Of a DNA stretch of 64,000 bases, positions 58,421-64,000 are shown piece after piece. The stretch covers positions 1 to 64,000 of the forward strand of contig CABZJI010000003.1 in assembly GCA_902526045.1 (NCBI GenBank), given 5' to 3'. The first letter of the stretch is position 1. Each line of letters begins with the position of its first letter. The translations under genes and the position numbers were made by a program. The notes below the pieces were generated by a model. The model saw only the letters and a program-made list of their open reading frames with translations. It was not told the DNA's origin and searched no databases. This DNA comes from an uncultured SAR86 cluster bacterium (GTDB taxonomy: Bacteria; Pseudomonadota; Gammaproteobacteria; Magnimaribacterales; AG-339-G14).

Positions 58421-58909
58421 TTGGAATTAATTGATTTAAAGATTGATCAAGACATAGAAATCATCTCATCATTCTACGAAATTAATCAACAGCAAGTTCC
58501 TAAAGTTGGATCTGTATCTTTAGAAGAATTTATAGAATTAATCAAAATATCAGATATTTCTTATGGAATTATAAAGAAGGGTATATGCCTAGGTTTTGTT
58601 ATCTGTCTTAGAGAAAACACTAAATATCAATCTATAAATTATAAATTTTTTCAAAAGAGACATAAAAGTTTTTTTTATATTGATAGGATTGCAATAGAAA
58701 GTAAATCTCAGTCTTCAGGTATCGGAAGTATTCTCTATAAGAAATTATTATCATTTAAAGAAAATATTAATATCCCGATATGTGCAGAGGTAAATATTGA
58801 TCCACCAAATGACCTATCAATTTACTTTCATAAAAAACATGGCTTTTCTAAAATCATTGAAAGCACCATAAAAGAAGGGTATTCGGTTGTTTATATGGAA
58901 ATAGAATGA
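58421..58909 (+). CDS. GNAT-like N-acetyltransferase
   Basis: FFYIDRIAIESKSQSSGIGSILYKKLLSF ... FHKKHGFSKI. Confidence 0.8.
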   Translation: MELIDLKIDQDIEIISSFYEINQQQVPKVGSVSLEEFIELIKISDISYGIIKKGICLGFVICLRENTKYQSINYKFFQKRHKSFFYIDRIAIESKSQSSGIGSILYKKLLSFKENINIPICAEVNIDPPNDLSIYFHKKHGFSKIIESTIKEGYSVVYMEIE

Positions 58910-58987
58910 TTTTTATTACTTTACATAATATATATTATACGAATGTTTACTATAGGTTTAATCTAATAAAAATCCTGTATGGAAAGA

Positions 58988-59989
58988 CTAATTAATTGCT
59001 ACGTTCAATGAATTAACTACTTTTCCCTTATTTGAGGTAAGTTCCATAATAACTTCGTTTTCAAATATACGAATAACACCAAAATTGGCTTTTCTGTAGG
59101 TTGAACCTATCCTGAGTGGACCTTTCTCTTCTGTATTAAATGGTATTGGCAGATTCAATGAACTTGATGTGAATTCGTAAATATCATTATCATCTTCAGT
59201 CTTAAATCGATAAAAACCACCTCTATGCCTATCTCCAGAAAGTATTAAAAGATTAGATACATTAGATTCGTCTATGAGTTTAAAGAGTCTTTCTCTTTCT
59301 AAAGGAAATTTATCCCATGATTCCCATCCATGCCCTAAACTTAAAATCTGCAAACTAGATAAAATGATTTTTATATCGCTGTCTTCTTTCAACTTGCCCT
59401 TAAGCCAATGCCATTGTTTTTTCCCTAATAATGTCTTATTGGGATCGAAATCTTGTATATATCTCTCTTTTCCTTCTTTATTAAATTCATCTGTTAATTT
59501 CCATTCAGATTTAAAGGATCTATTATCTAAAAATATTAAATGAACCTTAAGACCATTTTTTTTGATTATTTTGTCGAAATATAGACCATCTCTTTGCCTG
59601 CGTGGATCGTTAGAAGGAATTCGCCAAGTTTCTAAGAAAAGTTCTTTTGCATTATCTTTGTGACGATAATCAGAACCGCCATCATTTAATCCGAAATCAT
59701 GATCATCCCAAATGAATTCTGCACTTACTTTACTTAAAAAATCTTCTAAATTATTGTATTGCTGTTTATAAGTTCTAATAAGTTTATCTAATTCTCCATC
59801 TTCTTGATCTCCATAGACGTTATCTCCAATAAACATAAATAAATCCAATTCTTTCATTTCTATGGTCTTGAGAATAGCCATGCTTCTGTCTTGATGAAGA
59901 CAAGAGCCAAAACCTAAACTAAGTATCTCTTTAGTTGAATACAAATTGATTGAAATAAAAAAAAGAAAAAGAAAATGAATAATTTTCAT
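58988..59989 (-). CDS. PhoD-like alkaline phosphatase family protein
   Basis: SLGFGSCLHQDRSMAIL, DLFMFIGDNVYGDQEDGEL, FIWDDHDFGLNDGGSDY, LLILSGDRHRGGFY. Confidence 0.85.
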   Translation of the reverse strand: MKIIHFLFLFFISINLYSTKEILSLGFGSCLHQDRSMAILKTIEMKELDLFMFIGDNVYGDQEDGELDKLIRTYKQQYNNLEDFLSKVSAEFIWDDHDFGLNDGGSDYRHKDNAKELFLETWRIPSNDPRRQRDGLYFDKIIKKNGLKVHLIFLDNRSFKSEWKLTDEFNKEGKERYIQDFDPNKTLLGKKQWHWLKGKLKEDSDIKIILSSLQILSLGHGWESWDKFPLERERLFKLIDESNVSNLLILSGDRHRGGFYRFKTEDDNDIYEFTSSSLNLPIPFNTEEKGPLRIGSTYRKANFGVIRIFENEVIMELTSNKGKVVNSLNVAIN

Positions 59990-60087
59990 TAAATGATCAT
60001 AGACGATAAGGGAAAATAGTAAATTGAAAACTGCTTTAATTTATTAAAAAAAATAACTTATACTTAATTCTTACTAAGGAGAAAATT

Positions 60088-60459
60088 ATGGAAATGATAA
60101 TAGGATTTACTTTGCTATTAGCCCTATTTCAAATTTGGCTTATACCAATGATGTTGAATTCGAAAAACGTAAATTGGCAACTTTCTAATAGAGATAATGA
60201 ACCTGAACATCCGCCCTCTTTAATGCTTTCTAGAGCTACGAAGGCAAAAGATAACTTAAAAGAAACCCTTCCAATTTTTCTTATCTTAGCTGTATGGTCT
60301 ATTGCTGCTGGAGAAGATATTAGCGGTCTAGCAATGTGGTGGTTAATATTAAGGATAGCTCATGGAGCTTTATACATGGCTGGTATAGGTATCATAAGAA
60401 CTCTTGTTTGGCTTCCTTCGATAATCATTCTTATTATGATGACATTAGCATTAATTTAA
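60088..60459 (+). CDS. MAPEG family membrane protein
   Basis: LSRATKAKDNLKETLPIFLILAVWSIAAG ... ILRIAHGALYMAGIGIIRTLVWLPSIII. Confidence 0.82.
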   Translation: MEMIIGFTLLLALFQIWLIPMMLNSKNVNWQLSNRDNEPEHPPSLMLSRATKAKDNLKETLPIFLILAVWSIAAGEDISGLAMWWLILRIAHGALYMAGIGIIRTLVWLPSIIILIMMTLALI

Positions 60460-60462
60460 AAA

Positions 60463-61323
60463 ATGTATCCGAAAAAATATATCAAAATTAAAGGGAAAGA
60501 AATGGCTTATGTTGACGAAGGTCAAGGAGATCCCATAGTTTTTTTACATGGAAATCCAACATCTTCTTATTTGTGGAGAAATATTGCTCCTCATGTGGAA
60601 GGATTAGGACGAATAGTAATTCCTGATCTTATTGGTATGGGAGACTCAGAGAAACTGGATAATGTAGATGATCCAGGTTACAAATATCATGGGCAGTATG
60701 ATTATTTGACTTCTTTATTGGAAGAAATAGATCTTGGAAATAATATTCATTTAGTTATCCATGATTGGGGATCTGCCATGGGTTTTCAATTTGCGAGAGA
60801 AAATTCTGAGAGAATTAAATCCATAACTTTTATGGAAGCAATTGTAATGCCAATGGTTTGGAATCAATGGCCCGAAATGGCAAGAAAGATCTTTGGTCTT
60901 TATAGATCTGAAGCAGGTGAAGAACTAATTCTTGAGAAGAATTATTTCGTAGAGAAGATTTTATTTTTAGATGCACCAAATCTTTCTGAAGATGATAAAA
61001 ATGAATATAGAAGACCTTTTGTTAAAAATGGTGAGGATAGACGCCCTACTCTCACTTGGCCAAGACAAATTCCTCTAGAGGGAGAGCCTCCTGAAGTTGT
61101 TGATGAAGTACAAAAAAATGCAAATTTTCACAAAGATTCTCATACTCCTAAACTTTTTATTAATGCTGATCCAGGATCAATCCTTATTGGTGATCAGAGA
61201 GAATTTGTCAGAAGCTGGAAAAATCTTACAGAAGTAACAGTAAAAGGAAATCACTTTATTCAGGAAACTTCTCCTGATCAAATAGGAAAGAATTTAGCTA
61301 ACTTTTTAGAATCAATTGGATAA
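60463..61323 (+). CDS. Haloalkane dehalogenase (HLD-II-like)
   Basis: FLHGNPTSSYLWRNIAPHVEGLGRIVIPDLIGMGDSEK, LVIHDWGSAMGFQFA, SITFMEAIVMPM, KGNHFIQE. Confidence 0.9.
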   Translation: MYPKKYIKIKGKEMAYVDEGQGDPIVFLHGNPTSSYLWRNIAPHVEGLGRIVIPDLIGMGDSEKLDNVDDPGYKYHGQYDYLTSLLEEIDLGNNIHLVIHDWGSAMGFQFARENSERIKSITFMEAIVMPMVWNQWPEMARKIFGLYRSEAGEELILEKNYFVEKILFLDAPNLSEDDKNEYRRPFVKNGEDRRPTLTWPRQIPLEGEPPEVVDEVQKNANFHKDSHTPKLFINADPGSILIGDQREFVRSWKNLTEVTVKGNHFIQETSPDQIGKNLANFLESIG

Positions 61324-62887
61324 AAGATTAAGGTTTACACTTCTCTGTTTCCTTTTTTTTTCTAATTTTATTTTTCCATATGAAAAACCAAATATCGTTA
61401 TTATCGTTTCTGATGATTTAGGTTGGGGCGATGTTTCATACCATGAAAGCATTATTCCAACTCCGAACATAGATAGGTTCGTAAAAGAAGGTTTGGAGTT
61501 AAATAGATTCTATTCAAATCCAATATGTAGTCCTACAAGAGCATCCTTAATGACAGGGCTAGAAGCATATTCTGTTGGTATTCTAAGACCAATTAGTAAT
61601 CCTTCCACAAGTCCTGTGGGACTGCCACTTGAGTACAAAATACTGCCTGAGTATTTCAAAGATGCCGGATACCAGACTTCTTTAGTTGGAAAATGGCACT
61701 TAGGAATGAACTCTAGAGAATATTTACCAGGTCAAAGAGGTTTTGATACAACCTATGGTTTTATGAATGGAGGTATTGATTACTTTAACCACACGATGTC
61801 AGGAAGACTTGATTGGCATAAAAATGGTGTGCCTTTAAGAGAAGAAGGTTATTCAACAGACCTAATTGCAAACGAAGCAATAAAAGTCATTCAAAATAAA
61901 CATAATAATAAACCTTTACTCTTATATGTTGCTTTCAATGCTCCCCACACCCCTATTCAAGCTCCTTATGAGAATATAGAAAATTTTGAATATATTGATG
62001 ATCCAAAAGAAAGAATTTATGCAGCAAATATAAGTATTCTTGATAAACAAATTGGGAGAATCATCGATAGCATAAAAGATGAAAAGCTTTCGTCAAATAC
62101 CTTGGTACTTTTTTTCAGTGACAATGGTCCTGTCTTTGACATTGATCCGATCGGAGCGGTCGTTGTTCCAGAATTATTGAATGCTAAAGGAAGTAGTGGA
62201 GGATTAAAAGGTAGTAAAGGTTCTGCATATGAGGGAGGTATAAGGGTTCCAGCATTTATGTTGTGGGAAGGTAAATTTAAAAATGAATCTTCAGATCAGT
62301 TTTTTTTCATCCAAGATGTCTTGCCAACTTTATTGAGTGCTGCCGAAATTGATTATGAAAATAGTCTTTTTGAAGGCACCAGTAGATGGGATTCTTTGCA
62401 TCAACGAACAGTTGATAAGCCACAAAATTCAGTTTTAGCTTCCAGTGTAGCTTTTGAGGAAATTGCCTTATTCAATGAAGAATGGAAGCTTTATTTTAAA
62501 AAAGGTCCTGCTGGAAGTAATTCAATAAATTATTATGAATTATTTAATATCATAGAGGACCCACTTGAAGAGTATGATTTATCTAAAGATTATCCTGATA
62601 TTTTTGATCGAATGAGGGAAACTCTCAATAAAATTCCCAAACGAAATCTACAAGGATATCCTGATGCAAGTTATCTTTATCTTCATGGGGATAGGATGTT
62701 ATCAGAAGAAAGTGGAACCCCTTGGTTAAATTACGATTTTGAAGTAATAGAAAAGCCCTCTCCTTTTACCGGAACTCTTATATTCATATGGATTTTATTG
62801 TTAGCAAATAAAACCTATGCAATTTTATTCATCTCTTTGGCGATTCTCATAATCTATTTAATTAGGAAAAAAATAAAACGTGGATAA
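61316..62887 (+). CDS. Sulfatase (arylsulfatase-like) with C-terminal TM segments
   Basis: NIVIIVSDDLGWGDVSYH, NPICSPTRASLMTGLEAY (C-x-P-x-R formylglycine motif), LVGKWHLGM, FSDNGP. Confidence 0.92.
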   Translation: MDKRLRFTLLCFLFFSNFIFPYEKPNIVIIVSDDLGWGDVSYHESIIPTPNIDRFVKEGLELNRFYSNPICSPTRASLMTGLEAYSVGILRPISNPSTSPVGLPLEYKILPEYFKDAGYQTSLVGKWHLGMNSREYLPGQRGFDTTYGFMNGGIDYFNHTMSGRLDWHKNGVPLREEGYSTDLIANEAIKVIQNKHNNKPLLLYVAFNAPHTPIQAPYENIENFEYIDDPKERIYAANISILDKQIGRIIDSIKDEKLSSNTLVLFFSDNGPVFDIDPIGAVVVPELLNAKGSSGGLKGSKGSAYEGGIRVPAFMLWEGKFKNESSDQFFFIQDVLPTLLSAAEIDYENSLFEGTSRWDSLHQRTVDKPQNSVLASSVAFEEIALFNEEWKLYFKKGPAGSNSINYYELFNIIEDPLEEYDLSKDYPDIFDRMRETLNKIPKRNLQGYPDASYLYLHGDRMLSEESGTPWLNYDFEVIEKPSPFTGTLIFIWILLLANKTYAILFISLAILIIYLIRKKIKRG

Positions 62888-63797
62888 ATCAGGAAAACAA
62901 AGTTTTAAAGTTATTGATACTGATGAAAAATGGATTCTTTATCATAATTGTTTTTCGCTTTGTTCTCGTAAAGTTCGATTGTGCCTTGAAGAATTGGAAA
63001 TAGAATATAAACAGGAACATATTGATTTAATAGAAACTGGTAAATACGAAGTTGCCTCTAAAAATTTTTTAAAAATCAATCCTGGTGCGACTGTCCCAGT
63101 CTTACTTCATGAAGGTTATCCAATCTATGAATCTCATGAACAAATTTACTATCTAACTAAAGAGTCTTCTTCAAGTTTTATTATTCCTGCCAACGAAAAA
63201 GATAAAGATTTAATGGACTATTGGGTTAAAAAGTCTTCTATGGTCGGAGATCCAATGGAAAATCAAGATACTTATGCAGGAAACTGTATAGGTGCATTGA
63301 CGTTCCCACTTTTTGCTTCAATGATTAAATATATAAATATCAATAAAATACTTGTTGGCTTGATAAATCATCCTTTAAAAATAAGGGTTTTCCTTTTTAT
63401 TATTCTAAAGACATTTGGATATAAAGCTTTTTCGAGTGGTTCTCCTATAAGAAGGTTAATCAAAAGATCATTAAAGAATATTAATAATCATCTCCATGAA
63501 CTAAATAATCATTTAAAGACAAAAGAAGAAGATTGGATTATCAATAATGCGTTTACCCTAGCAGACATCAGTTGGGCAGTTATTCTTCATAGAATTGAAG
63601 AAGTCGGCTGGGACGAAATATTATTCAGAGATAAGCCCTTTCTTGAAGATTATTACAAAAAGGTGAAAGATAAAAAAAGTTTTATAAGTTCAATCATCAA
63701 CTATGACCATGAAATATTGGATAAAGGTAAAACAATTCTAAAATTAAAGATAAAAGAAGATCAAAACCTTAAATCACTTTTTAAAGAATTTTTCTGA
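62880..63797 (+). CDS. Glutathione S-transferase family protein
   Basis: LYHNCFSLCSRKVRLCLEELEIEYKQEHIDL, NPGATVPVLLHEGYPIYESHEQIYYL, FTLADISWAVILHRIE. Confidence 0.88.
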   Translation: MDKSGKQSFKVIDTDEKWILYHNCFSLCSRKVRLCLEELEIEYKQEHIDLIETGKYEVASKNFLKINPGATVPVLLHEGYPIYESHEQIYYLTKESSSSFIIPANEKDKDLMDYWVKKSSMVGDPMENQDTYAGNCIGALTFPLFASMIKYININKILVGLINHPLKIRVFLFIILKTFGYKAFSSGSPIRRLIKRSLKNINNHLHELNNHLKTKEEDWIINNAFTLADISWAVILHRIEEVGWDEILFRDKPFLEDYYKKVKDKKSFISSIINYDHEILDKGKTILKLKIKEDQNLKSLFKEFF

Positions 63798-63810
63798 GTT
63801 TTTAATTAAA

Positions 63811-63840
63811 AAAAATACCCGAATCAATCGGGTATTTTTT
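63811..63840. terminator. Intrinsic terminator, probably bidirectional, between convergent genes
   Basis: AAAATACCCGA-ATCAA-TCGGGTATTTTTT, flanked by an A-run and a T-run. Confidence 0.85.
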
Positions 63841-63853
63841 AATAAATCTACTC

Positions 63854-64000
63854 TTATCTTTCGTTTGGATAAGCTTTTACAAATTGGGCCATCCTTGTTT
63901 GAACATTTGTTCTTATGTCCTCTACCTCGTTGAGATAAGTCTGATAAGCACTTGAACTAAAGGCAGTCTTCATCGAATCAGTAAGTTCTGTCATTGAAGT
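63854..64000 (-). CDS. C-terminal part of an unidentified protein, truncated by window edge
   Basis: Open minus frame ...TSMTELTDSMKTAFSSSAYQTYLNEVEDIRTNVQTRMAQFVKAYPNER*. Confidence 0.6.
   Translation of the reverse strand, partial: TSMTELTDSMKTAFSSSAYQTYLNEVEDIRTNVQTRMAQFVKAYPNER

Noticed and set aside
1-64000. CRISPR arrays, IS elements, prophage, toxin-antitoxin or restriction systems
   Set aside because: No repeat-spacer pattern, transposase, integrase, phage structural or defence motifs were recognised.

Overview
AT-rich, densely packed bacterial chromosome segment. Gene content (lolF/lolD-msbA-lpxK-kdsB-murB, nqrABCDEF-apbE-nqrM, clpSA-infA, mfd-csiV, large-type aceA, etfBA/ETF-QO) points to a marine, streamlined gammaproteobacterium, possibly SAR86-like; the taxonomic call is inference. 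About 60 coding genes, one tRNA-Ser(UGA), and one probable structured non-coding RNA with an intrinsic terminator just upstream of trpS. No CRISPR array, IS element or prophage was seen. Most striking items: (i) an unannotated intergenic locus (about 9845-10026) that hand-folds into a closed multi-hairpin RNA with a GAAA tetraloop, a possible kissing-loop pseudoknot and a terminator, followed by an apparently leaderless trpS; (ii) a single 923-codon ORF fusing the lipid A flippase MsbA to the lipid A 4'-kinase LpxK; (iii) an in-frame join of an FAD-monooxygenase fragment to an extradiol-dioxygenase-like VOC domain at the window edge; (iv) a shortened Mfd; (v) a methyltransferase gene split by one in-frame stop; (vi) two compact accessory operons of dehalogenase-like hydrolases, GST/MAPEG, nitronate monooxygenase-like, MBL and sulfatase genes. 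All family calls come from reading motifs by eye; no database search was run.
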